Source: Pararhizobium_B sp051960215
GTDB lineage: Bacteria > Pseudomonadota > Alphaproteobacteria > Rhizobiales > Rhizobiaceae
Reading direction: 5' to 3'
NCBI GenBank assembly: GCA_051960215.1
Contig: JBQCEN010000140.1
Span: 1 to 6,309, forward strand
DNA: 6,309 bases
Shown: one piece after another, positions 1-6,165 of the stretch
How positions within the stretch are numbered: position 1 is the stretch's first letter
How the letters are laid out: every line of letters starts with the position of its first letter
Notes under the pieces: generated by a model
Told to the model about the DNA's origin: nothing
What the model saw: only the letters and a program-made list of their open reading frames with translations
Database searches by the model: none
Translations under genes and position numbers: made by a program

Positions 1-497
1 CCGAGCATTTCGCGCGCCCTGGCGCCGGCTCGCCGGTCGACAAGGCGCTGAGGATCGATTCGACCGTCATGCTCGTCGACGACCCGGTGAAGCGCGTCGA
101 CAACATGACGATGGCGTGGGGATTGGAGGCGCGGGTGCCATTCCTCGACCACGAGCTCGTCGAACTTGCCGCGCGTATCCCGCCGGAGGAGAAGCTGAAG
201 GACGGCGGCAAGGGCGTTCTCAAGGATGTCGCGCGCATGGTGGTCCCGGACGCGGTCATCGACCGCAAGAAGGGCTATTTCCCGGTGCCGCAGCTCAAAT
301 ACATCGCCGGACCTTACCTCGACATGGTGCGCGACGCGCTGACGAGCCGCGCCGCCCGCGAGCGCGGGCTCTTCCGCGGCGACTACCTCGACAGGCTGTT
401 CGCGGCGCCGGCCGAACACATCACGCCGCTTCGCGGTTCGGAACTGTGGCAGGCGGGGCTCCTGGAGCTCTGGCTCCAGAACCACGGCATCGCATGA
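1..497 (+). CDS. asnO: N-acetylglutaminylglutamine amidotransferase, C-terminal fragment (5' end outside window)
   Basis: This is the last 164 codons of an asparagine synthase-like amidotransferase; the first whole codon begins at base 3 and the gene enters from the left. In this pathway the enzyme uses glutamine-derived ammonia and ATP to amidate the C-terminus of N-acetylglutaminylglutamine, giving the cytoplasmic osmoprotectant NAGGN. Seen in the sequence: the conserved synthetase-domain blocks KRVDNMTMAWG and EARVPFLDHE (about bases 90 to 155), then GKGVLKDVAR and DRKKGYFPVPQ, which match the late AsnB-type helices around the active site. The N-terminal glutaminase domain with its catalytic Cys lies outside the window, so it cannot be checked. 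Assignment to AsnO rather than ordinary AsnB rests mainly on the two following genes, which complete the known trio. The TGA stop overlaps an ATG of the next reading frame (ATGA), a sign of translational coupling. No frameshift or internal stop is visible. Confidence 0.9.
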   Translation, partial: EHFARPGAGSPVDKALRIDSTVMLVDDPVKRVDNMTMAWGLEARVPFLDHELVELAARIPPEEKLKDGGKGVLKDVARMVVPDAVIDRKKGYFPVPQLKYIAGPYLDMVRDALTSRAARERGLFRGDYLDRLFAAPAEHITPLRGSELWQAGLLELWLQNHGIA

Positions 498-500
498 GGG
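496..500 (+). promoter_or_regulatory. Ribosome binding site deciding the ngg start
   Basis: GAGGG sits at the asnO stop codon. It is 5 bases before the ATG at 506 and 8 bases before the ATG at 509. The ATG at 494, which overlaps the asnO stop as ATGA, has no purine-rich sequence at a suitable distance. This favours 506 or 509 as the start, with the ribosome re-initiating right after finishing asnO. The choice is inference from spacing only. Confidence 0.5.
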
Positions 501-505
501 ACGGG

Positions 506-2290
506 ATGATGGCGAAAGGCAACGACGACAGCCGCCGAAACGCGCGCGCCCGCGCGGCGCGAACGGACGGCTACCGGCTGAAGCGGGCGCGGGCGGAGAC
601 GATGAAGCGGGTCGGGGCCGCCGAGCACGCGGAAGCCATGGCCCGCGACTTCGTGATCGACTGCGGCTGGGGCCGGCTGATCTTCGGCCAGACCTTCGCG
701 GCGAATGCGGCGCTGGTCGACGCGATCCGCGAGGAGGCGCCGCATCGCCGCGACATCGCCTTCTATATCCGCGATCCGCACGTTCTCCTGTCGCTCGCGC
801 CGCAGGAGCTTTTCCTCGACCCCTCGCACACCTATCGCCTCGACCTCTCGTCCTATCGCAGCGCCCGGCGGCGGCGGCACGGCTTCACGATCCGGCGGCT
901 CGCCTCGGAGGCCGATGCCGTCGCCGTCAACACGATCTACGCCGCCCGCGGCATGGTGCCGGTGGACCCGGCCTTCTTCTGGCGCAAGCGCGACAGCCGC
1001 GCGATCACCTATTTCGTCGCCGAGGACGAGGCGACGGGCGCGATCGTCGGCACGGTCACCGGGGTCGATCATCACCTCGCCTTCAACGATCCGGAGCGTG
1101 GCTCGTCGCTCTGGTGCCTTGCGGTTGCGCCGCAGGCGAACGCCGCCGGCATCGGCGAGGCGCTGGTGCGGCATTTGGCGGAGCGCTTCAGCGCGCGCGG
1201 CGCCACCTTCATGGACCTCTCGGTGATGCACGACAATGCGCAGGCGATCGCGCTCTACGAGAAGCTCGGCTTCCGGCGCGTGCCGGTGTTCGCGCTGAAG
1301 CGGAAGAACCCGATCAACGAGAAGCTCTTCGCGACGCCCGTCGAAGCCTACGCCGCGCTCAACCCTTATGCCCGGATCATCGTCGACGAGGCGCGCCGGC
1401 GCGGCATCCACGCCGAAGTGACGGACGAGGAGGGCGGCTTCTTCCGGCTGGAGTTCGGCGGCCGGGAGATCCGCTGCCGCGAGAGCCTGTCGGACATGAC
1501 CTCCGGCGTCGCCATGTCGATCTGCGACGACAAGGCGGTGACGCGCCGTGTGGTCGAGCGGGCAGGGCTCCATGTGCCGGAGCAAATGGATGCCGGTTCC
1601 GATCCGAAGGCGGTCGCCGCCTTCCTCGAGCGCCACGGACGCGTCGTCGTCAAGCCGGCGCGCGGCGAGCAGGGGCGCGGCGTCTCCGTCGGCCTCTCGA
1701 CGCTCGGCGAGGTCGAGAAGGCGATCGCGACGGCGCGGACGGTCTGCGACCGGGTGCTGATCGAATCCTGCTTCGATGGTGAGGACCTGCGGCTGATCGT
1801 CATCGATTTCAAGCTCGTGGCGGCGGCGGTGCGGCGTCCGCCGATGGTCGTCGGCGACGGCGAGAGCACGATCCGCCGGCTGATCGAGCGGCAGTCGCGC
1901 CGGCGGGCGTCGGCGACCGGAGGCGAGAGCCGCATCCCGATCGACGCGGAGACGGAGCGCTGCCTGACGGCCCAGGGCTGCGCGTTGGACGACGTGGCGG
2001 GGGCCGGTGCGGAGATCGCGGTGCGCAAGGCGGCAAACCTGCACACCGGCGGGTCGATCCACGACGTGACCGCAAGCGTCCATCCGAGCCTCGCCGAAGC
2101 GGCCTGCCGCATCGCGCGGGCGATCGACATCCCGGTCGTCGGCATCGACTTCATGGTCCGCGCGCCGAAGCAGCCGGACTACGTCTTCATCGAGGCGAAC
2201 GAGCGGCCGGGCCTTGCCAACCACGAGCCGCAGCCGACGGCGGAGCGGTTCGTCGATCTTCTGTTTCCGCTGTCGCGGCGGGAAGGCTGA
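506..2290 (+). CDS. ngg: N-acetylglutaminylglutamine synthetase (GNAT acetyltransferase / ATP-grasp ligase fusion)
   Basis: This cytoplasmic bifunctional enzyme makes the dipeptide N-acetylglutaminylglutamine from glutamine, acetyl-CoA and ATP, the step before AsnO amidation. The protein is 594 residues from the ATG at 506 (590 to 600 is normal for the family). Residues 9 to 40 form a very Arg-rich N-terminus. Residues about 127 to 265 are a GNAT fold, with the acetyl-CoA loop region LAVAPQANAAGIGEALV (205 to 221) and the late GNAT motif NAQAIALYEKLGF (244 to 256). Residues about 285 to 590 are an ATP-grasp domain like that of cyanophycin synthetase: the glycine-rich nucleotide loop VVKPARGEQGRGVSVG (381 to 396), DLRLIVID and VVGDGESTI (427 to 456), and the metal-binding FIEANERPG (561 to 569, with E563 and N565 as likely Mg ligands). 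Alternative starts are 494 (598 aa, ATGA overlap with asnO) and 509. A longer in-frame opening back to 116 is only asnO read out of frame. The peptidase gene follows after 12 bp, so co-transcription is likely. Confidence 0.93.
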   Translation: MMAKGNDDSRRNARARAARTDGYRLKRARAETMKRVGAAEHAEAMARDFVIDCGWGRLIFGQTFAANAALVDAIREEAPHRRDIAFYIRDPHVLLSLAPQELFLDPSHTYRLDLSSYRSARRRRHGFTIRRLASEADAVAVNTIYAARGMVPVDPAFFWRKRDSRAITYFVAEDEATGAIVGTVTGVDHHLAFNDPERGSSLWCLAVAPQANAAGIGEALVRHLAERFSARGATFMDLSVMHDNAQAIALYEKLGFRRVPVFALKRKNPINEKLFATPVEAYAALNPYARIIVDEARRRGIHAEVTDEEGGFFRLEFGGREIRCRESLSDMTSGVAMSICDDKAVTRRVVERAGLHVPEQMDAGSDPKAVAAFLERHGRVVVKPARGEQGRGVSVGLSTLGEVEKAIATARTVCDRVLIESCFDGEDLRLIVIDFKLVAAAVRRPPMVVGDGESTIRRLIERQSRRRASATGGESRIPIDAETERCLTAQGCALDDVAGAGAEIAVRKAANLHTGGSIHDVTASVHPSLAEAACRIARAIDIPVVGIDFMVRAPKQPDYVFIEANERPGLANHEPQPTAERFVDLLFPLSRREG

Positions 2291-2302
2291 AGGGCATCCG
2301 AC

Positions 2303-3472
2303 ATGAGCGTGATCGACATCGACGCAGACTATCTCGTCCGGCAACTGAAGGCCCTCCTCGATATCCCGAGCCCGACGGGCTTCACGGACACGATCGTGCG
2401 CCACTGCACGGGCGAGCTGAAGCGCCTCGGCCTCACGCCGCAGCTGACGCGGCGCGGCGCAATCCGCGCGGTGAGGCCGGGAGCGCAGACGGCCGGCGCC
2501 CGGGCGATCGTCGCTCATCTCGATACGCTCGGCGCGCAGGTGAAGGCGGTCAAGGACAACGGCCGCCTGGAACTCGTGCCGGTCGGCCACTGGTCGGCGC
2601 GCTTCGCCGAGGGCGCGCGGGCCATAATCTTCACCTATGGCGGCTCCTTCCACGGCACGATCCTGCCGCTGAAGGCCTCCGGCCACACCTATAACGAGGC
2701 CGTCGACACGCAGCCGGTCGGCTGGACCCATGTGGAACTGAGGATCGACGCGGTGACGACGACGAAGGCCGAGACGCTGGCGCTCGGCATCGACATCGGC
2801 GACATGATCGCCATCGATCCCCAGCCCGCCTTCATGGAAAACGGCTTCATCGCCTCGCGCCACCTGGACGACAAGGCCGGCGTGGCAGCGGTGCTCGCAG
2901 CGATCGAGGCGTTGCGGCGGGCGGAGGCGGCGACGCCGGTCGACGTCCACTGGCTCTTCACCATCGCCGAGGAGGTGGGCGTCGGCGCGACTTCGATCCT
3001 GACGCCGGACGTCGCCTCGATGATCGCCGTCGACAACGGCACCACCGCGCCGGGGCAGAACTCCTCGGAGTTCGGCGCGACGATCGCCATGGCCGATCAG
3101 ACGGGCCCGTTCGACTGGCATCTGACGAAGAAGCTCGTCGATCTCTGCCGGGAGAATGACATTCCGTTCCAGAAGGACGTCTTCCGCTACTACCGGTCCG
3201 ATTCGGCATCGGCTGTGGAAGCGGGCCACGACGTGCGCACGGCGCTTGCCTGCTTCGGCGTCGACGCCTCGCACGGCTACGAGCGCATCCACCTCCATGC
3301 GCTGGTCTCGCTGGCCCGGCTCATCGCCGCCTACGCGACGAGCCCGGTCGAGATCGAGCGCGACACCTATGCGATGTCGGGCCTCAGGGGCTTCACCGAC
3401 CAGCCGCACGAGGAAGCCGACCAGCCGTCGGTTGAAAGGCTATCGGGTGGCGGGGAAGAGGTTTCGGCGTGA
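2303..3472 (+). CDS. M42-family metallopeptidase of the NAGGN osmoprotectant cluster
   Basis: This 389-residue protein is a dinuclear metal aminopeptidase-like hydrolase, the third member of the conserved asnO-ngg-M42 trio. All metal-site motifs are present: AHLDT (H72, D74), RHLDDKAG (D189/D190, bridging Asp), AEEVG (E223 catalytic base, E224 ligand), VDNGT (D244) and SHGYER (H324). It should therefore be active, in the cytoplasm, as no signal peptide is visible. The substrate is not known from sequence. From context it may hydrolyse or process NAGGN or its precursors, and that is inference. The start ATG is preceded by AAGGG (2290 to 2294) at 8 bases, overlapping the ngg stop region, so the two are probably coupled. 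After the last family-like helix (about residue 346) there is a hydrophilic tail of some 40 residues, rich in Glu, Asp and Gly, that contains a small DQP repeat (residues 366 to 368 and 373 to 375). It is the last gene of the operon and ends 53 bp from the convergent kinase gene. Confidence 0.92.
   Translation: MSVIDIDADYLVRQLKALLDIPSPTGFTDTIVRHCTGELKRLGLTPQLTRRGAIRAVRPGAQTAGARAIVAHLDTLGAQVKAVKDNGRLELVPVGHWSARFAEGARAIIFTYGGSFHGTILPLKASGHTYNEAVDTQPVGWTHVELRIDAVTTTKAETLALGIDIGDMIAIDPQPAFMENGFIASRHLDDKAGVAAVLAAIEALRRAEAATPVDVHWLFTIAEEVGVGATSILTPDVASMIAVDNGTTAPGQNSSEFGATIAMADQTGPFDWHLTKKLVDLCRENDIPFQKDVFRYYRSDSASAVEAGHDVRTALACFGVDASHGYERIHLHALVSLARLIAAYATSPVEIERDTYAMSGLRGFTDQPHEEADQPSVERLSGGGEEVSA
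3396..3427 (+). repeat. 11-bp direct repeat in the peptidase tail
   Basis: CCGACCAGCCG occurs at 3396 to 3406 and again at 3417 to 3427, a period of 21 bp. That is seven codons, so both copies are read in the same frame and encode the DQP pair in the C-terminal tail. A related copy in inverted orientation (CGGTTGGTCCGG, 3473 to 3484) lies just past the stop codon. The repeat is short and may be chance or a tail-extending duplication. Confidence 0.5.
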
Positions 3473-3486
3473 CGGTTGGTCCGGCT
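3415..3486. repeat. Imperfect inverted repeat spanning the end of the peptidase gene
   Basis: The arm AGCCGACCAGCCGTC (3415 to 3429) can pair with GACGGTTGGTCCGGCT (3471 to 3486). This gives 14 Watson-Crick pairs, one G-U pair and one bulged base, around a 41-nt loop that contains the peptidase stop codon. It lies at the junction of two convergent transcripts, so it could stabilise or help end the operon mRNA. No T-run follows on the + strand, so it is not a textbook intrinsic terminator. No other convincing terminator was seen in the 3473 to 3525 gap. Confidence 0.35.
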
Positions 3487-3525
3487 CCCTCGTGGGTATG
3501 CCTTCAGCCGTTGCGGCAGCGACCG

Positions 3526-5874
3526 CTATGCCGCCTTCTTCGTTACCACCGGGATCATCCGCTCCCCGAGCGGGATGCGCACGCAGACGATCGTGCCGCG
3601 GCCTTCGATCGAGCGGATGCGCATCGCGCCGCCATGCATCTCGCTGAGCGACCGGGAGATCGCCAGGCCGAGGCCTGAGCCGCCGGTCGTCTTCGAGAGG
3701 TGGTTCTGCACCTGCTCGAAAGGCAGCCCGATCTTCTTCATGGCAGAGCGCGGGATGCCGATGCCGCTGTCCTCGATCGTCACGGTGACGGCATGGCCGA
3801 CGCAGCGCGCGCGCACTGCGATCCGGCCGCCCGCCGGCGTGAACTTCACGGCGTTCGACAGGAGGTTCAGGAGCACCTGCTTCATCGCCCGCCGGTCGGC
3901 GTTCATCGTCAGGCCCGGCGCGATGTCCTGATGCACGGCGATCTTCTTGTCGTTCGCCGGCACGGCCGTCAGCCGCACCGTCTCCTCGACGAGCGGCGCG
4001 AGGTCGATCTCCTCGCGTGCGATCCTGAGCTGACCGGCCTCGATCTTCGACATGTCGAGGATGTCGTTGATGACGCCGAGCAGGTGCTGGCCGCTCATGT
4101 TGATGTCGCGCGCGTATTCCTCGTATTTCGAGGAGCCGAGCGGGCCGAACATGCCCTGCTGGAGGATTTCGGAGAAGCCGATGATCGCGTTGAGCGGCGT
4201 CCGGAGTTCGTGGCTCATGTTCGCGAGGAACTCCGACTTGGTGCGGTTCGCCGATTCCGCCCGTTCCTTCTCCGACTGGTAGTCGCCGTTGAGCCGCGAC
4301 AGCTCCTGGGTCTGCTTCTCGAGCGCCAGCCGGGATGTGGCGAGGTCCTCGAGCATCGCCATCAGCCGCTTGCGTGACTCGCGCATGTGCTCCTGGTTGC
4401 GCTTGAGCTGGGTGATGTCGGCGCCGACGGCGACCATGCCCCCATCGCTCGTGCGCCGCTCGTTGATCTGCAGCCAGCGCCCGTCGGCAAGCTGCACCTC
4501 GCTCGTTTCCGAAGTCCCGCTCGGATCGGAGCCGGTGACGCGGCGCTGGATGACCGGTCGGCGGCAGGCCTGCTCGACCAGCGTCCGGTCGTTGCCCGCC
4601 TGGAGCACGTTCGACGGCAGGCCGAAGACGTCGCGGAAGTTCGAGTTGCAGAGCACGAGCCTGTCGTAGCGGTCCCATAGGACGAAGGATTCCGACGTGC
4701 TCTCGATGGCGTCCAGGAGCCGCTGGTCCGACTCCGCCGAGCGCTGCGCCAGCCGGTGCTGCTCGGTCACGTCCATGGCGATGCCGATCAGGTGCGTGTG
4801 CGTCGACGAACGGTCGATCACCTGCGCGCGTGCCCGCATCCAGACATAGTGGCCTTCGGCATGGCGCATGCGGAAGACATGGTCGATCTGCTTCGTCTCG
4901 CCGCGTGCGATCGAGCGGGCAATGGCGTAGAGATCGTTGTCGTCGGGGTGCATCAGGCGCGCCGCGTCGCCGAAGGAGAGCACGCAGTCGCGCGGCGGCA
5001 GGCCGAGCATCTCGTACATCGAGCGCGACCAGTAGAGCCGGCCGCGCGCCATGTCCCAGTCCCACAGTCCGCAGCGCCCGCGCGAGAGCGCCGTGTCGAC
5101 GCGGCGATGGGACTCCAGGTAGAGCTCGTCCGCGTCCCGCGCTCGCGTCGCCTGCGAAAAATAAGCGTAGAGCACGACGAGCAGGATGCTCGACGTCGCG
5201 ATGAACAGCGTCACGTTGAGCGAGACGCTGTCGCGCCAGTCGTTGATGACCGTCTCCATCGGCGTCAGCACCAGCACCGACCCTTTCCCCTCCGGAAAGC
5301 GCCGCAGCGCGCCGAGGTAACGATCGCCGCCGTAACTGACCGGCACAACGCCCGCGCGCCCGCCGAAGGCAAGGAGCGGCGAAGCCGCCGGCAGGACGTC
5401 TGCGAGGCGGCTGCCGACGATGAAGGAGCCGGGCCCGGTCGAGGCGAAGATGCGGCCGGTCTTGTCGGCGACGAGGATCAGCCGCCCGTCGCCGTTTTGC
5501 GCAGCTGGAAAGGTCTCGTCCAGACGGTCCTCGACGCGCCGGCGGATGCCGTCGGCCACGGGCGAGGGGTCGGCGGCGAAGAGCCCGACGGTCGCGGCAG
5601 CGCTCAGGTCCGTCGTCCGTTCGGCCGCAGCCTCCAGCCCGTGCCGATCCGCCTGCAGCGAGATGAAGCGGGCGACAGCCACGATGACCAGGAAGGCGAC
5701 GATCAGGATCGGGATGGACCGCTTGAGGAACGGCTCGGCCTTGAGAAGGTGATGGTAGGCCGGTTTGGCGAACAGCTTCGCATGCCCCGCCATCTCGCCG
5801 TCCCACGTCCACTTGGACGCACGATCAGAACGTCGCCGCCCGAGGGCCGCGCCGATAGGTTGCGCTTCCGCCAT
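3526..5874 (-). CDS. Membrane sensor histidine kinase with two PAS domains, PleC/DivJ-like
   Basis: This 782-residue inner-membrane sensor kinase autophosphorylates on His and passes phosphate to a response regulator. Order of parts: cytoplasmic N-terminus; membrane helix about 50 to 73 (IPILIVAFLVIVAVARF); periplasmic region of about 145 residues with no recognised fold; membrane helix about 219 to 240; PAS about 262 to 372 (starts near GLWDWD, with HPDD); PAS about 387 to 492 (FVLWDRYDRLVLCN, then ADGRWLQIN); coiled coil about 493 to 550; HisKA with MSHELRTPLNAIIGFSE (His555); and HATPase_c with NLLSNAVKF (670 to 678), EDSGIGIP, PFEQVQNHLSKT and GSGLGLAI. There is no receiver domain, so a separate partner is needed. 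The blocks FGPLG, KYEEYARDI and GQHLLGVINDILDMSKIEAG are typical of alphaproteobacterial PleC/DivJ/PdhS/CbrA kinases, suggesting a DivK/PleD-type partner. Which of these it is cannot be settled here. The ATG at 5874 follows GGGGAAAAGCGGGACATC; an ATG at 5916 would add 14 residues but lacks a clear ribosome site. It has no visible link to the convergent NAGGN operon. Confidence 0.9.
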   Translation of the reverse strand: MAEAQPIGAALGRRRSDRASKWTWDGEMAGHAKLFAKPAYHHLLKAEPFLKRSIPILIVAFLVIVAVARFISLQADRHGLEAAAERTTDLSAAATVGLFAADPSPVADGIRRRVEDRLDETFPAAQNGDGRLILVADKTGRIFASTGPGSFIVGSRLADVLPAASPLLAFGGRAGVVPVSYGGDRYLGALRRFPEGKGSVLVLTPMETVINDWRDSVSLNVTLFIATSSILLVVLYAYFSQATRARDADELYLESHRRVDTALSRGRCGLWDWDMARGRLYWSRSMYEMLGLPPRDCVLSFGDAARLMHPDDNDLYAIARSIARGETKQIDHVFRMRHAEGHYVWMRARAQVIDRSSTHTHLIGIAMDVTEQHRLAQRSAESDQRLLDAIESTSESFVLWDRYDRLVLCNSNFRDVFGLPSNVLQAGNDRTLVEQACRRPVIQRRVTGSDPSGTSETSEVQLADGRWLQINERRTSDGGMVAVGADITQLKRNQEHMRESRKRLMAMLEDLATSRLALEKQTQELSRLNGDYQSEKERAESANRTKSEFLANMSHELRTPLNAIIGFSEILQQGMFGPLGSSKYEEYARDINMSGQHLLGVINDILDMSKIEAGQLRIAREEIDLAPLVEETVRLTAVPANDKKIAVHQDIAPGLTMNADRRAMKQVLLNLLSNAVKFTPAGGRIAVRARCVGHAVTVTIEDSGIGIPRSAMKKIGLPFEQVQNHLSKTTGGSGLGLAISRSLSEMHGGAMRIRSIEGRGTIVCVRIPLGERMIPVVTKKAA

Positions 5875-5897
5875 GATGTCCCGCTTTTCCCCGTAGC

Positions 5898-5923
5898 GAT
5901 TCGGCACGCCGCACATCCGAATC
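5898..5923. repeat. Inverted repeat GATTCGG-N12-CCGAATC
   Basis: Perfect 7-bp arms (5898 to 5904 and 5917 to 5923) each contain a GANTC site. The repeat overlaps the ATG at 5916 on the - strand and lies 24 bp upstream of the preferred kinase start. It could be an operator or a 5' leader hairpin. GANTC is itself near-palindromic, so part of the symmetry comes with the sites. Confidence 0.35.
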
Positions 5924-5932
5924 TGCCATAGT

Positions 5933-5948
5933 GAATCAAAGGTGATTC
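5933..5948. repeat. Inverted repeat GAATCA-N4-TGATTC
   Basis: Two GANTC sites 11 bp apart form a 16-bp dyad with perfect 6-bp arms and a 4-bp centre. Eleven bp is about one helical turn, so both sites face the same side of the DNA, as expected for a dimeric protein operator. No protein can be named from this. Confidence 0.4.
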
Positions 5949-6018
5949 GCCCTGTCCAGCGAAATCATCAGGCGGATTCGAAGAGCTTCGATTGGCGGAA
6001 ACCACCACAGTGGGACAG

Positions 6019-6051
6019 CTGACCCATGGCCTCGGTCGAATCATGGGTTGG
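6019..6051. repeat. Hairpin in the intergenic region
   Basis: ACCCATG (6022 to 6028) pairs with CATGGGT (6042 to 6048) around a 13-nt loop. The stem can extend to 10 pairs if two G-U pairs are allowed. The near-direct copies TGGGACAGCT (6011) and TTGGGCAGCT (6048) flank it. There is no T-run on either side, so a terminator is unlikely. Confidence 0.3.
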
Positions 6052-6132
6052 GCAGCTTCAGCGGTCGGGCAACTTCGAACTAGCGGGATCGATATCAACT
6101 ACAGGTAGCAGTATCTGCCGTCATCTACGGCG

Positions 6133-6159
6133 TTGACGTAGTACGCGGCTTCGTATGCT
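6133..6159 (+). promoter_or_regulatory. Possible sigma-70 type promoter for the right-edge gene
   Basis: TTGACG (6133 to 6138) and TATGCT (6154 to 6159) are separated by 15 bp, shorter than the usual 16 to 18. A start site six or seven bases after the -10 would fall at or next to the ATG at 6166. A CTACG-N7-CGTAG dyad (6125 to 6141) covers the -35 and could be an operator. Confidence 0.3.
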
Positions 6160-6165
6160 GGCAAT

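Larger units (their letters stand above)
5898..6042. promoter_or_regulatory. Cluster of six GANTC (CcrM-type) methylation sites upstream of the kinase
   Basis: GANTC occurs at 5898, 5919, 5933, 5944, 5975 and 6038 (first base of each). By eye the other 6.1 kb has only eight (57, 1763, 3210, 4253, 4376, 4688, 4730, 5111). In alphaproteobacteria GANTC is the target of the cell-cycle methylase CcrM, and methylated sites near promoters are read by GcrA with RNA polymerase. The first two sites lie close to or within the alternative kinase start region and the others lie upstream of it. That position suggests cell-cycle-timed expression of the kinase. Methylation and GcrA binding are inferred and not shown by the sequence. 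Confidence 0.5.
5875..6165. other. Intergenic control region between divergent genes
   Basis: About 290 bp separate the kinase start (leftward) from the start of the right-edge gene (rightward). I see no RNA gene or credible ORF in it. GC falls to about half in 6061 to 6180, below the flanking genes. From left to right it holds six GANTC sites with two inverted repeats, a TCGAAG-AG-CTTCGA palindrome (5978 to 5991), a hairpin at 6019 to 6051, small stem-loops at 6117 to 6131 and 6125 to 6141, and a possible rightward promoter. For the kinase, a weak leftward -35 (TGGACA on the - strand, 5958 to 5953) could pair with CACTAT near 5932 to 5927, but the spacing is poor. No CtrA-type TTAA-N7-TTAA box was found. 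Confidence 0.6.

Noticed and set aside
116..505. Extension of ngg upstream to the ATG at 116
   Set aside because: The extra 130 codons overlap asnO out of frame and translate to Arg/Gly/Ala-rich nonsense, while asnO is clearly coding there.
383..3409. Very long open frame of 1008 codons on the - strand, antisense to ngg and the peptidase gene
   Set aside because: It is Arg/Asp/Val/His-rich with no domain, as expected for the strand opposite high-GC genes with few stops. The + strand frames carry complete family motifs across the same bases.
3507..3517. GCCG-TTG-CGGC hairpin as a terminator between the convergent genes
   Set aside because: The stem is only 4 pairs with a 3-nt loop and no T-run on either strand, which is common by chance at this GC content.
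3440..5812. 790-codon open frame on the - strand in another frame of the kinase gene
   Set aside because: The kinase frame holds every HisKA, HATPase_c and PAS motif. This one is a low-complexity Arg/Ala/Pro translation with none.
4756..5931. 391-codon open frame on the + strand opposite the kinase
   Set aside because: It is the complement of the kinase coding sequence, with the His/Arg/Val-heavy composition of a shadow and no recognisable domain.
6029..6048. GGTCGAATC resembling a tRNA T-loop
   Set aside because: No acceptor, D or anticodon arms can be built around it, and the flanks do not pair as a T-stem.
5703..6098. 131-codon open frame on the - strand covering the kinase N-terminus and the intergenic region
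   Set aside because: Its right part crosses the GANTC-rich spacer, and its left part is the kinase start in another frame. It is Ser/Arg/Pro-rich without motifs.
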